NCBI GenBank assembly: GCA_041287425.1
Contig: JBEULG010000028.1
Span: 55,923-119,922 of the forward strand
DNA: 64,000 nt
Direction of reading: 5' to 3'
Source: JAFGSI01 sp041287425
GTDB taxonomy: Bacteria; Chloroflexota; Anaerolineae; Anaerolineales; Villigracilaceae
This document shows, one piece after another, positions 56,398 to 64,000 of this stretch. How positions within the stretch are numbered: the first letter of the stretch is position 1; every line of letters begins with the position of its first letter. A program made the translations under genes and the position numbers. The notes beneath the pieces are model-generated. The model was not told where the DNA came from and ran no database searches. It worked only from the letters and a program-made list of their open reading frames with translations.

Positions 56398-57240
56398 ATG
56401 TATTTGCCTGATGAAATTCCAAACGCAAAAGTTTTGCTGACAGTCAAGACGTATCCTCTCCCCACCGCCGATCATGGGGAAGTTGTCTGTACTGCCGGTC
56501 TCTTGAGCGGTGAAAAGTGGGTGCGACTCTATCCGATTCCTGCAAGTTTGTACAATGACAGACGATATCCGAAGTATTCTTGGGTAGAGTTGAATCTGGT
56601 CAAGCATCCCAACGACACCCGTCCCGAAAGTTACATGCCGCGTTTGGGCATGGATGAACCGATGAGACGCACCGGCGAGATTGGAACAACAGATTACTGG
56701 GCAGCCAGGCGGAGCCTGGTGGAAAGGGAAGTTTTTGACTCTATGGACGAGTTGCTGTCCTTGCGCTGGGCAGAAGACCGCTCGCTAGGGACGCTAAAAC
56801 CGCTTGAAATTGTTGATTTTGTATGGGAAGAAACCGAACGGGAATGGAAACCTGAGTGGGCAAATCAGTTAAGGCAACTGCGCATGTTCGACCCTTATGG
56901 AAGTGGAAACTTGGAGCACCGCCCGCTCATCAAGAAACTACCATATACCTTCAAATATCGTTTTCTCTCCAGAGGCGACGTCAAGCCGAGAGAACTTTCC
57001 ATTCACGATTGGGAATTGGGGATGTTATATTGGAAGTGCCTGCGACAAACAGCAGGGGACGAAGAACAGGCTATTCAATTGGTTCGCAAAAAGTATTTCG
57101 ATGAGTTCGTTTCTCAAAAAGACATTTTCCTGTTTCTGGGAACTACGTACCAATATCACCGACGCAAAGCGCCCAATCCGTTTATCATCATTGGTGTATT
57201 TTATCCGCCGAAGACGCCTCAGCTGCTTTTGCCTTTGTAA
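56398..57240 (+). CDS. Uncharacterised partner of the DUF488 protein
   Basis: 280 residues, 8 bases after the DUF488 stop. The N-terminus (AKVLLTVKTYPLPTADHGEVVCTAGLL) and W-V-R-L-Y-P-I-P followed by YSWVELN are recognisable as a family commonly found beside DUF488 genes; I recall it annotated with OB-fold-like domains. The C-terminus has YRFLSRGDVK, LGMLYWKCL and an FLGTTYQYH-PFIIIGVFYPP segment. No enzyme motif is certain. AT-rich like its partner. Confidence 0.65.
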   Translation: MYLPDEIPNAKVLLTVKTYPLPTADHGEVVCTAGLLSGEKWVRLYPIPASLYNDRRYPKYSWVELNLVKHPNDTRPESYMPRLGMDEPMRRTGEIGTTDYWAARRSLVEREVFDSMDELLSLRWAEDRSLGTLKPLEIVDFVWEETEREWKPEWANQLRQLRMFDPYGSGNLEHRPLIKKLPYTFKYRFLSRGDVKPRELSIHDWELGMLYWKCLRQTAGDEEQAIQLVRKKYFDEFVSQKDIFLFLGTTYQYHRRKAPNPFIIIGVFYPPKTPQLLLPL

Positions 57241-57256
57241 ATCGTTCCTTGTTCCC

Positions 57257-57445
57257 GGCCGCGAGGCGCTGCGCGGCATGCTGGCGCGGCTGCAGCCGAA
57301 GGAGGAGGTGCTGCTCCTGGGCTGGGGCGTGCCGATGCCGCTGCCGGTGCGCTCACGCCGCTACGATGACAATTTCTGGCGCGAGTTGTTCGGCGCGGGG
57401 AGTAAGAAGGACGAGGCGCAGATTTTGAAGGAGTTGGGGTATTGA
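57257..57445 (+). pseudogene. herA 3' fragment (right direct repeat)
   Basis: Encodes the last 62 residues of HerA (GREALRGML ... ILKELGY) with no start codon or ribosome site, right after the stop of the inserted pair. 181 of 189 bases match 55278-55466. Its C-terminus reads LFGAGSKKDEAQ versus LLGVSGKKDEAQ. One of the two copies is the original herA end, displaced by the insertion. Confidence 0.9.
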
Positions 57446-57475
57446 GAAGAGAAAGGGGCGTTGCTGCCGGGAAAT

Positions 57476-58633
57476 TCACGCCCCCAGGCCGCCCAAAGAC
57501 AATTGGGAGGCGCCCTCGACCGCCGCGCAGACGTATCCCTGGCCATCCAAACCGGTTTGTTGACGATAGGCGAGGATGACTTGTTCGGTGAATGAATGCG
57601 CCTCTTCCGCCCGAACGAGGGCGACCGCACAGCCACCGAAACCGGCGCCGGTCATGCGCGCTCCCAGGCAGGCCGGGTGACGGCGGGCCAGGGCCACAAT
57701 CTGGTCGAGGGCGGGAGAAGAGACCTCGAAGTCATCGCGCAAACTGGCATGGCTTTGATCAAGCAGGCGGCCCAGGGAGAGAGCGTCGCCGCGGCGCATG
57801 GCCGCGACGGCTTGCAGGACGCGGCCGTTCTCGCTGATGACGTGGCGGGCGCGCCGCACAATCGTCTCCTCCAGGTCGGCGGCGCAGCGCGCCAGGGCGG
57901 CCTGGTCGGCGTCCCGCAAGGCTGGCACACCCAGGCGGCGGGCAGCCGACTCGCACTGACGACGGCGTTCGTTGTAGGCCGAGTCGACCAGGCCGCGGCG
58001 GGTAGCGGTATCGAGCACAACGACGGCCGTCTGGGGAGGCAGAGGGATGGGTTCGTACTCCAGGCTGCGACAATCGAGGAAGAGCGCATGCCCGGCGCGG
58101 GCGGCAGCCGAAGCCATCTGGTCCATGATTCCGCAGCGGACACCGACCCACTCGTTCTCGGCTTTCTGCGCCAGGCGGGCCATGCGCGGCGGCTCCCAGG
58201 GCAGGGACGAGACGGCGGCAAAGGCGCGCGCCGCAGCCAGTTCGACGGCTGCCGAGGAGGACAGGCCCGCGCCGCGCGGGATGTCGCCGGCAAGGACGCC
58301 CTCCCAGCCCGTCAGGAGAAAACCTTCGCTTTGGAGTGCCCAGGCCACGCCCTTGAGGTACTCGGCCCAGGTCGCATCGCCGCGCTCGAGACGATCGAGG
58401 CTGAAGTCGGCGGTCTGGTCGTAGTCCAGGGCGTGGACGAGCAGGCGGCGGTCGGGGCGGGGGCGCAGGGCGATGGTCACGGCCCGGTCAATGGCAATCG
58501 GCAGGACAAAGCCGTCGTTGTAATCGGTGTGTTCGCCGATCAGATTGACCCGGCCGGGAGCGCGCACGAAGAAAGTCGGGCGGTCGCCGAAGCGGGCCTG
58601 GAAGTTTTTCTCGATGAAAGTAAGGGGAAGCAT
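57476..58633 (-). CDS. galK: Galactokinase
   Basis: 385 residues of the GHMP family. Galactose motif RAPGRVNLIGEHTDYNDGFVLP at the N-terminus, ATP loop RGAGLSSSAAVEL, and the C-terminal RMTGAGFGGC. Phosphorylates galactose at C1. It is convergent with the herA remnant. galT or galE partners are not in the window. Confidence 0.94.
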   Translation of the reverse strand: MLPLTFIEKNFQARFGDRPTFFVRAPGRVNLIGEHTDYNDGFVLPIAIDRAVTIALRPRPDRRLLVHALDYDQTADFSLDRLERGDATWAEYLKGVAWALQSEGFLLTGWEGVLAGDIPRGAGLSSSAAVELAAARAFAAVSSLPWEPPRMARLAQKAENEWVGVRCGIMDQMASAAARAGHALFLDCRSLEYEPIPLPPQTAVVVLDTATRRGLVDSAYNERRRQCESAARRLGVPALRDADQAALARCAADLEETIVRRARHVISENGRVLQAVAAMRRGDALSLGRLLDQSHASLRDDFEVSSPALDQIVALARRHPACLGARMTGAGFGGCAVALVRAEEAHSFTEQVILAYRQQTGLDGQGYVCAAVEGASQLSLGGLGA

Positions 58634-58636
58634 GGA

Positions 58637-59074
58637 TTATTTTTCGAGCCAAATGGTGACCGGCCCGTCGTTGTGGATTTCGACCAGCATGTGAGCACCG
58701 AAGACGCCCATCTGGGTAGGAATGCCCTGCTCGGCCAGGAGCGCCGCAAAGCGTTCGACCAGCGGGGCGGCCACTTCCGGCGGGGCGGCGTCGGTGAAGG
58801 AGGGTCGGCGGCCTTTGCGCGTATCAGCGTAGAGGGTGAATTGCGAGACAACGATGGCCTGCCCGTTCACCTCCCGGATGGAGAGATTGGTCTTGCCGTT
58901 TTGGTCCTCGAAGATGCGCAAAGCAGCAATTTTCTCGGCCAGGAAGCGGGCCTGCTCCTCGCCGTCCGCCGGGCCGATACCGAGCAGGATGACCAGCCCG
59001 CGCTCGATGGCGGCGACCGTCTCTCCGGCGACGATGACTTTGGCAGAGGCGACTCGTTGGAGCAGAGCACGCAT
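58637..59074 (-). CDS. dtd: D-aminoacyl-tRNA deacylase
   Basis: 145 residues. Removes D-amino acids mischarged on tRNA. MRALLQRVASAKVIVAGE at the N-terminus, the S-Q-F-T-L-Y motif and the C-terminal N-D-G-P-V-T-I-W signature (Gly-cisPro loop) are complete. It follows trpS by 21 bases and galK follows 3 bases later, so translation quality control and galactose use share a transcript. Confidence 0.95.
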   Translation of the reverse strand: MRALLQRVASAKVIVAGETVAAIERGLVILLGIGPADGEEQARFLAEKIAALRIFEDQNGKTNLSIREVNGQAIVVSQFTLYADTRKGRRPSFTDAAPPEVAAPLVERFAALLAEQGIPTQMGVFGAHMLVEIHNDGPVTIWLEK

Positions 59075-59095
59075 GGGGACAGGTTGAGAGCCGCC

Positions 59096-60082
59096 TTAAG
59101 GCAGGGGAATGGCAGCCCGGACCTCGCGCATGGTTTGCTCGGCGATGAGGCGGGCGCGGGCGGCGCCGTCGTCCAGCACGCTCTGGACGTACTCCGGCCG
59201 GGCGGCCAGTTCGGCCCGCCGGGCGCGGAAGGGTTCCAGGGCGCGGTTGAGGTTCTCGGCAAAGCGTTTCTTGCAATCCACGCAGCCTATTCCGGCCCGC
59301 CGGCATTCGACGTTGATCTCCTGCACTTCCTCGGCCGGGGTGAAGACCTTGTGCATCGAGAAGACATTGCAAACATCCGGGTTGCCGGGGTCGCTGCGCT
59401 TGATGCGCTGCGGATCCGTGACCATCATCATGACGCGCTGGCGGGTTTCTTCGGGAGTGAGAGCCAGTTCGATGTGGTTGTCGAGGCTCTTGCTCATCTT
59501 TTCTTTGCCGTCAATGCCGAGTACTTTGGGCACCTCGGTGGTTTTCATCGCCGGCTCGATCAACACGTTGGTATTGAAGCGATAATTGAACGAGCGCACA
59601 ACCTCGCGGGTGAATTCGATGTGAGGCGCCTGGTCAATGCCGACCGGCACGAAATCGGTTTTGTACAGGACGATGTCGGCAGCCATCAGCACCGGATAGC
59701 CGACCAGCCCGTAGTTGACATTGTTGGGATTCTGGCGCACCTTTTCCTTGAAGGTGGGCAGGTCGGTCAATTTGCCGAGCGGCGTGACCATCGAGAGGAT
59801 GGTGTGCAATTCCATCACCTGGGGAACGTGAGACTGCACGAACAGAATCGTCTCCTCGGGGCGGATGCCGGCGGCGAGCAAATCGAGAGCCATCTCATAG
59901 GTGTTTTGTTTGAGATTGACCGTATCTTCGATGGTCGTCAGTGCGTGGATATCCACGATGCAATAGACGCAGTCGTGCTCATCCTGCAAGGCGACATAGT
60001 TTTGGATGGCGCCCAGGTAGTTGCCCAGATGTGAACGCCCGGTAGGACGGATGCCGGAGAAGACGCGGCCTTTCTTGGTCAT
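59096..60082 (-). CDS. trpS: Tryptophanyl-tRNA synthetase
   Basis: 328 residues, class I. Signature 1 is S-H-L-G-N-Y (HIGH variant) in RPTGRSHLGNYLGA, signature 2 is K-M-S-K-S, and DMGIDQ-type residues appear as PVGIDQAPHIE. Normal length. A minus-strand TATAAT at 60124-60119 is 36 bases before the ATG, and GGATGAGG precedes it. Confidence 0.95.
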   Translation of the reverse strand: MTKKGRVFSGIRPTGRSHLGNYLGAIQNYVALQDEHDCVYCIVDIHALTTIEDTVNLKQNTYEMALDLLAAGIRPEETILFVQSHVPQVMELHTILSMVTPLGKLTDLPTFKEKVRQNPNNVNYGLVGYPVLMAADIVLYKTDFVPVGIDQAPHIEFTREVVRSFNYRFNTNVLIEPAMKTTEVPKVLGIDGKEKMSKSLDNHIELALTPEETRQRVMMMVTDPQRIKRSDPGNPDVCNVFSMHKVFTPAEEVQEINVECRRAGIGCVDCKKRFAENLNRALEPFRARRAELAARPEYVQSVLDDGAARARLIAEQTMREVRAAIPLP

Positions 60083-60118
60083 GGTTGCCTCATCCAGAAA
60101 AGAAAAATGGGTGAAAAA

Positions 60119-60124
60119 ATTATA
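60119..60124 (-). promoter_or_regulatory. -10 box of trpS
   Basis: TATAAT on the minus strand between the LysM gene and trpS. No strong -35 box; the leader is about 30 bases. Confidence 0.45.
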
Positions 60125-60167
60125 ACATACAGGACTTGCGCCGCCCGCCGGGGCGCATGCCGACCGC

Positions 60168-60971
60168 CTAGCGCTTGAAGGTCCGCCAGGCGTAGAGGGC
60201 GATGCCGATTCCCACCAGGAGCAGGATGACCCCCGCGATGCCCAGGATCGGCGATCCGCCCTCCGGCTGTGGGCTGGTCTCCTCCTGAGCCTTCAACTGG
60301 GCGCCGAAACCGACGTAGGAGGTGTCGCCGGCGCTGACTTCCAGCGTGTAGGTCAGCACGGTGGTGGGACTGAATGCGTCCGGCACGGCCGCGCTGATGG
60401 TGTAGCGGCCGGGCGGCATGTCGGTGAAACAGGTGCGCACCGGCTCGCCGGTATCGGCATCGAGCAGGGCTACGGTCGGCTTGCTCTGCGAGTACGTCCC
60501 ATTGGCGCTGGTAACGCTCACCGCCCCGTCGGCGATGCCCGTTTCGGTCTCCTGACGCAAGCCGTCGCCGTTGAGATCGGCGTAGAGCAGCACACACACC
60601 TGGGCCGTGCCGGAGACCGGCGTGGGGGTCGGCTCGCCGACGGTCGGCGTCGGCTGCGGGCCGACGGTCGGGGTAGCGCCGGCTGGGCCGCCCACGCCGA
60701 TGACCAGTTCCTGGCCCTCCCGCAGCGTGCAGTTCTCGTCCAGGCGGTTGGTGGTGCGCAGATAGTCCACCGGCACGCCGGTCAGCAGCGAAATGCTGAT
60801 ACAGGTTTCGCCCGCCCTGACGATGTAGATGATGCGGCCGTCGGGGCCGGGGGTGGGGGTGACGAATTGCTGTCCCTGGGGAGCGGGCGCCGCCAGGGCA
60901 TTCAACGTCAACGCGAAAGCGACCAGGATGAGAGCCAGCGAAAGAGCCAGAAGAGCAGGACGCATGTTCAT
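60168..60971 (-). CDS. LysM-domain surface protein
   Basis: 267 residues. A signal peptide is followed by a LysM domain (IYIVRAGETCISISLLTGV ... LRTTNRLDENCTLREGQELVI) that binds peptidoglycan. A Pro/Thr linker follows, then an SdrD_B-like module with a calcium-type loop (YADLNGDGLRQETETG). A C-terminal membrane helix ends in RTFKR. It looks like an anchored cell-envelope protein of unknown role. Confidence 0.82.
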   Translation of the reverse strand: MNMRPALLALSLALILVAFALTLNALAAPAPQGQQFVTPTPGPDGRIIYIVRAGETCISISLLTGVPVDYLRTTNRLDENCTLREGQELVIGVGGPAGATPTVGPQPTPTVGEPTPTPVSGTAQVCVLLYADLNGDGLRQETETGIADGAVSVTSANGTYSQSKPTVALLDADTGEPVRTCFTDMPPGRYTISAAVPDAFSPTTVLTYTLEVSAGDTSYVGFGAQLKAQEETSPQPEGGSPILGIAGVILLLVGIGIALYAWRTFKR

Positions 60972-60989
60972 AGGTGCACCGGTAGCAGG

Positions 60990-60998
60990 ATTATATCA
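60990..60998 (-). promoter_or_regulatory. Extended -10 promoter of the LysM gene
   Basis: TGATATAAT on the minus strand (TGn plus TATAAT), 18 bases before the ATG. A poor -35 region fits an extended -10 promoter. Confidence 0.55.
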
Positions 60999-61042
60999 TT
61001 TTCGCCCCCGCCTGGGCTGCGCCCAAAGCCGCCCGCATCCTC

Positions 61043-61051
61043 TGATATAAT
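61043..61051 (+). promoter_or_regulatory. Extended -10 promoter of purA
   Basis: TGATATAAT, the same extended -10 sequence as the divergent LysM promoter. Transcription should start near 61058, giving a leader of about 150 bases. Confidence 0.55.
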
Positions 61052-61206
61052 CCGGCTGCGCTTTTGGAGGCCGTTTCGGCTCTCGAGTCGGCTCCTGGCA
61101 GACTTGCATGACTTGCGCGCCGGTCGTTACGAACACCCGCTGAGATTCGCGGCAGGCAAGCCGGGGCTGGTCAAGTTCGAAGCATACCCGGGAAAGGCAG
61201 GGCGAT

Positions 61207-62499
61207 ATGACGCTTCAGATTATCGTTGGCGCCCAGTGGGGGGACGAGGGCAAGGGACGCATCGTGGACTGGTTCGCCGCCGAGGCCGATTACGCCGCCC
61301 GCTATAACGGCGGCGACAACGCCGGTCACACCGTTACGGTCGCAGGCCAGATTTTCAAACTCCACCTCGTCCCGTCCGGCGTCATTCACCCGCACGTCAT
61401 CGGCGTGCTGGGCAACGGCATGGTGGTCAACCCGCAAACTTTGCTGGAGGAGATGGACATGCTGGCCGGGAACGGCATCGAGGTCTCGCCTTCCCGCCTG
61501 CGGATTTCGTTTGCCGCTCATTTGATTACGCCCGCTCACAAGGCCCTCGACCGGGCGATCGAGGCAGCCCGCGGCCGGGCCGAAATCGGGACGACCGGGC
61601 GCGGCATCGGCCCGGCCTACACCGACAAGGCCGCCCGTACCGGCCTGCGCCTGGCCGACCTGCTGGCCGACGATTTCGCCGACCGGCTGGGCGCCCACCT
61701 GGCCGCCGCCAACCGCCTGCTCGGCCTTTACGGCGCGCCGCCCCTCGACCCGGCCCCGGTGTGCGATCAATTCTGCGCCTACGCGGCGCGCCTCCGCCCG
61801 CACATCGCCGATACCGCCCTCGAACTCGACTCCGCCCTGCGGGCGGGCAAGACCATCCTGGCCGAGGGCGCCCAGGGTACGCTGCTCGACCTCGACCACG
61901 GCACCTACCCCTTCGTGACCTCGTCCAGCACCCTCGCCCCCGGCGCGCTGACCGGCCTGGGCCTCGGCCTGAACGTCGCGGCCGGGGCGCGCGTCCTGGG
62001 CGTGGTCAAAGCCTTCCAGACCCGCGTCGGGGCCGGGCCTTTCCCCACCGAAGTCTCCGGCGAACTGGCCGAACGCCTGCGCGGCTCGGGCAAGAATCCC
62101 TGGGACGAATTCGGCACCACCACCGGCCGGCCGCGCCGCGTCGGCTGGCTGGACGGCGTCCTGCTGCGTTACGCCGCCCGCTTGAACGGACTGACCGAAC
62201 TGGCCATCACCAAACTGGACATCCTGACCGGCATCCAGCCTCTGCGCCTGTGCGTCGCCTATCGGACGGCAGACGGTCAGCGCCTGGACGACCTGCCCTT
62301 CGGGCCGTCCGACCTGGGCAACTACCAGCCGGTCTATGAGGAATTGCCCGGCTGGGACGAGCCGCTTGGCGAGATCCGCCGCTGGCGCGACCTGCCCGCC
62401 GCCGCCCGCGGTTACCTCGAACACATCTCCGCCTTATGCCGCCTGCCGATTCGGCTGGTCTCGGTCGGGCCGGAGCGCGCCCAGGTGGTGGAAACATAA
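61207..62499 (+). CDS. purA: Adenylosuccinate synthetase
   Basis: 430 residues. GTP-dependent first step from IMP to AMP. N-terminal VGAQWGDEGKGRIVDW (catalytic Asp and P-loop), NGGDNAGHTV with catalytic His, TTGRGIGPAYTDKAARTGLR, and GAQGTLLDLDHGTYPFVTSS are complete. The leader of ~150 bases has no recognisable riboswitch. Confidence 0.96.
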   Translation: MTLQIIVGAQWGDEGKGRIVDWFAAEADYAARYNGGDNAGHTVTVAGQIFKLHLVPSGVIHPHVIGVLGNGMVVNPQTLLEEMDMLAGNGIEVSPSRLRISFAAHLITPAHKALDRAIEAARGRAEIGTTGRGIGPAYTDKAARTGLRLADLLADDFADRLGAHLAAANRLLGLYGAPPLDPAPVCDQFCAYAARLRPHIADTALELDSALRAGKTILAEGAQGTLLDLDHGTYPFVTSSSTLAPGALTGLGLGLNVAAGARVLGVVKAFQTRVGAGPFPTEVSGELAERLRGSGKNPWDEFGTTTGRPRRVGWLDGVLLRYAARLNGLTELAITKLDILTGIQPLRLCVAYRTADGQRLDDLPFGPSDLGNYQPVYEELPGWDEPLGEIRRWRDLPAAARGYLEHISALCRLPIRLVSVGPERAQVVET

Positions 62500-62530
62500 G
62501 CGCGGCGCGCTGCTAAAAGCGCGTCGCGCT
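62499..62530 (+). terminator. Hairpin after purA
   Basis: AGCGCGGCGCGCT (62499-62511) and AGCGCGTCGCGCT (62518-62530) can pair over 13 positions (one mismatch) around a 6-base loop. No U-run follows, so termination is uncertain. Confidence 0.45.
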
Positions 62531-62541
62531 CTGTGAAATGA

Positions 62542-62603
62542 CCGGCATCGAATTCACGAATGAGTCGAATCGTTTCTCGAGGAATTCGCGAACAGTCGAT
62601 GCC
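62542..62603. repeat. Dispersed palindromic repeat, copy 2
   Basis: 62 bases with ends GGCATCGA and TCGATGCC and internal AATTCGCGAA. It matches the reverse complement of 338-389 except for about 8 extra bases in the centre. Confidence 0.6.
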
Positions 62604-62651
62604 AACCTTTCAAGCACTCTTGTATAACGATACAAGTACCAGCGGATTCTT

Positions 62652-62722
62652 TGCCACGGATTACACAGATTTTTACAGAAGAAGTTGTTCTTAAACCCAT
62701 GCTAATCTGCGGCTGAAAGTGC
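62652..62722. repeat. CCACGGATTACA-type repeat, copy 2
   Basis: CCACGGATTACACAGATTTTTACAG on the left and a reverse-oriented AATCTGCGGCTG on the right, related to 47449-47512. With the palindromic repeat it fills the 236-bp gap 62500-62735, where no gene is seen. Confidence 0.4.
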
Positions 62723-62735
62723 TTTTGTAAGAGGT

Positions 62736-63770
62736 CTACTCATTCGTCCGGGCGCGGACGTTCTTGTACCGCTTGCGGATTTCGGGCAGGAAATACTCCT
62801 CGAAGAAGCGGTCCACATCGTAATCGGGCTGCCAGCCCCAGTCGCGGCGGGCAGCCGAGTCGTCCACGTCCTCCGGCCACGAGTCGACGATGCCCTGGCG
62901 GCGCGGATTCGGCTGGAAGGTAATCTGCGCCGAGGGGAAAGCCGCCAGCGCCCGCTTGCGGAAGTCGGCGGCAGTCAGGCTGAAAGCGTCGATGTTGTAC
63001 ACCTGGCGGGTCAATTGCTCACGCTTGGCGTCCATCAACAGGAAGATGGCTTTGATGGCGTCGGGCATGGCCATGAACGAAATCCGGGTGTCCTCACGCA
63101 CAAAGCAGGCATAGGGCAAGCCCTGGGCGGCGTGATGTAGCATCTCCGGCCCGTAGTCGCTCGTCCCGCCGGAGGGGACGGTGTAGGCGCTGATGAGGCC
63201 GGGGAAGCGGATGGCGCGGAAGTCGCACATCACCGGCGGGTCGGGGTCCAGGTGACGCTGGCCGTAATAGCGGCTGTAATAAATGCCCAGTTTCTCGCAG
63301 TACAATTTGTTGCAGCCGTACATGGTGTGCGGGGTATTGTATTCGTCCTCCTTCACGCGTCCGGCGCGGCGCTTCTCCTCTAGCGTGGAGAACCCATAGG
63401 CGGCAATCGAACTGGGAAAGAGGAACTGTACCGCCCGGCCGCGCTTGGCCGATTTGTAGGCCGCCAGCATCAGCAACTGCATCGTCCCCTCCACGTTGAT
63501 GCGGTGAGCCTCCTCGGTGGCCACCTCGGCCTTGGACGAGAGCGAGGCGGCCAGGTGGAAGATGATGTCGAAATCGTAGTCGTAGAACTGTTTGACCCGA
63601 TAGACCAGGTCGCCCTGGACGTGTTCGGCGGTCAGCGGCTGAATGGCCTCGGCGGGCGGCAGCAGGTCGGTGGTCACGATGCGGTAGCCGCCCCTCTTTG
63701 CCAGCCCCTGTACCAGCGCCTGACCGATCTCGCCGCACGCGCCGGTCACCAGGACGGTTTTTTCGCTCAT
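62736..63770 (-). CDS. NAD-dependent epimerase/dehydratase, TDH-like
   Basis: 344 residues from the ATG at 63770 with GGAGAG upstream. Short-chain fold: VLVTGACGEIGQALVQGL, FHLAASLSSKAEV, FPSSIAAYG and catalytic Y-x3-K in MYGCNKLYCEKLG. The lower part (RFPGLISAYTVPSGGTSDYGPEML) resembles GalE-type L-threonine 3-dehydrogenases. It may act on a sugar nucleotide or threonine. Confidence 0.82.
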   Translation of the reverse strand: MSEKTVLVTGACGEIGQALVQGLAKRGGYRIVTTDLLPPAEAIQPLTAEHVQGDLVYRVKQFYDYDFDIIFHLAASLSSKAEVATEEAHRINVEGTMQLLMLAAYKSAKRGRAVQFLFPSSIAAYGFSTLEEKRRAGRVKEDEYNTPHTMYGCNKLYCEKLGIYYSRYYGQRHLDPDPPVMCDFRAIRFPGLISAYTVPSGGTSDYGPEMLHHAAQGLPYACFVREDTRISFMAMPDAIKAIFLLMDAKREQLTRQVYNIDAFSLTAADFRKRALAAFPSAQITFQPNPRRQGIVDSWPEDVDDSAARRDWGWQPDYDVDRFFEEYFLPEIRKRYKNVRARTNE

Positions 63771-63902
63771 ATTTCTCTCCTTACTTATGCTAGAATGAAG
63801 TGGATGAAGCGCCCCGCAGGGAGCCATTTGCACTTGTATTGTACAACAGGCAAGTCGAAACGCGCTGCGATATTTGCAACCGCCTTGAGGGATGAAACTC
63901 AC

Positions 63903-64000
63903 ATGCTGCTCGCCGGACGACATTTGCGCACGATGGGAGCGGCCATCGGCAGCCTGCTCCTGAGCCTGCTGACGGCCTGCCTGCCCACGCCGACGCCTCC
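63903..64000 (+). CDS. Lipoprotein, N-terminal part (partial)
   Basis: Begins at ATG 63903 after GAGGGATG. It gives a basic start, a hydrophobic stretch and lipobox L-T-A-C, followed by PTPTP. It runs off the right edge. No family can be named. Confidence 0.6.
   Translation, partial: MLLAGRHLRTMGAAIGSLLLSLLTACLPTPTP

Larger units (their letters stand above)
55467..57256 (+). mobile_element. Putative inserted cargo segment in herA 3' end
   Basis: 1,790 bp of visibly lower G+C between two copies of the herA 3' end. It carries two genes with a shared promoter and no transposase or integrase. Integration by recombination between herA 3' ends would create exactly this arrangement and leave HerA intact. 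No target-site duplication of transposon type is visible. Confidence 0.6.

Noticed and set aside
55467..57256. Insertion sequence with its own transposase
   Set aside because: Neither gene has a transposase, integrase or recombinase motif, and there are no short terminal inverted repeats at the borders.
61108..61143. An 11-codon leader-peptide-like frame in the purA leader
   Set aside because: No ribosome site and no run of regulatory codons or paired hairpins that would indicate attenuation.
63771..63902. Divergent promoter for the epimerase and the terminal lipoprotein
   Set aside because: TAGAAT (63791) and a minus-strand TACAAT are present, but no -35 partner fits either at proper spacing.
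1..64000. tRNA, rRNA genes or CRISPR arrays
   Set aside because: No cloverleaf with a GGTTCGAATCC-like arm, no rRNA segment and no regularly spaced repeats were seen in the intergenic regions.

Overview
The window reads as chromosomal DNA of a Chloroflexota bacterium, most likely Anaerolineae. This is inferred, not tested. Grounds: high G+C with short intergenic gaps; a LexA gene preceded by a GAAC-N4-GTTC box; a DUF3090/SCO1664-like/phosphomutase trio otherwise best known from actinobacteria; giant multi-GAF kinases; many lipoproteins; a NurA/HerA pair; and small dispersed palindromic repeats between genes. No rRNA, tRNA, CRISPR array or complete insertion sequence was seen.

Layout. 1-4.3 kb: tail of an MFS exporter, a possible ~87-nt small RNA, a SWIM-finger protein, a Tat-type L,D-transpeptidase, a DNA methyltransferase, a winged-helix regulator with a degenerate receiver and a small membrane protein. 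4.3-6.6 kb: a ROK protein and a PIG-L deacetylase behind a LacI-type operator. 6.7-13.5 kb: RNase Z, the DUF3090 trio, a ketopantoate-reductase-like enzyme, a composite nucleoside kinase, MntP and a nitroreductase. 13.6-16.4 kb: a second methyltransferase, a stand-alone HAS-barrel protein and NurA. 16.5-20.2 kb: twin SIMPL lipoproteins, CorA with a switch-like leader, and LexA. 20.3-24 kb: a TPP-riboswitch operon (thiamine pyrophosphokinase, binding protein, fused permease) without an ATPase gene.

23.97-38.8 kb is a ten-gene minus-strand signalling operon behind one strong promoter. It encodes a DUF4388 protein, a Ras-like GTPase, an alpha/beta hydrolase, a V4R protein, a left-handed beta-helix protein, a relative of cyanobacterial acyl-ACP reductase, a receiver/degenerate-GGDEF protein, a 2479-residue kinase with eleven GAF-like repeats, a single-domain receiver, and a second hydrolase whose nucleophile serine is glycine. 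It looks like a lipid- or aldehyde-linked sensory system.

39-45.4 kb: a PBP1C-like glycosyltransferase with a degraded transpeptidase domain, FolP, FolK, two small conserved proteins and homoserine dehydrogenase. 45.5-51.9 kb: a deoxy-amino-sugar cluster (RfbA, RfbB, a WecE-like transaminase, a second PLP-fold protein, methyltransferase, WbqC-like protein, glycosyltransferase). 51.9-53.4 kb: glycerol-3-phosphate dehydrogenase.

53.8-57.4 kb holds HerA. Its last 189 bp are repeated 1,979 bp downstream (181/189 identical) around two AT-richer genes: a DUF488 protein with an extra N-terminal domain, and an uncharacterised partner. This looks like cargo inserted at the 3' end of herA, and it is, with the signalling operon and the corA leader, the strongest candidate for something new. 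57.5-64 kb: galactokinase, D-Tyr-tRNA deacylase, TrpRS, a LysM protein, PurA, an epimerase and the start of a lipoprotein.
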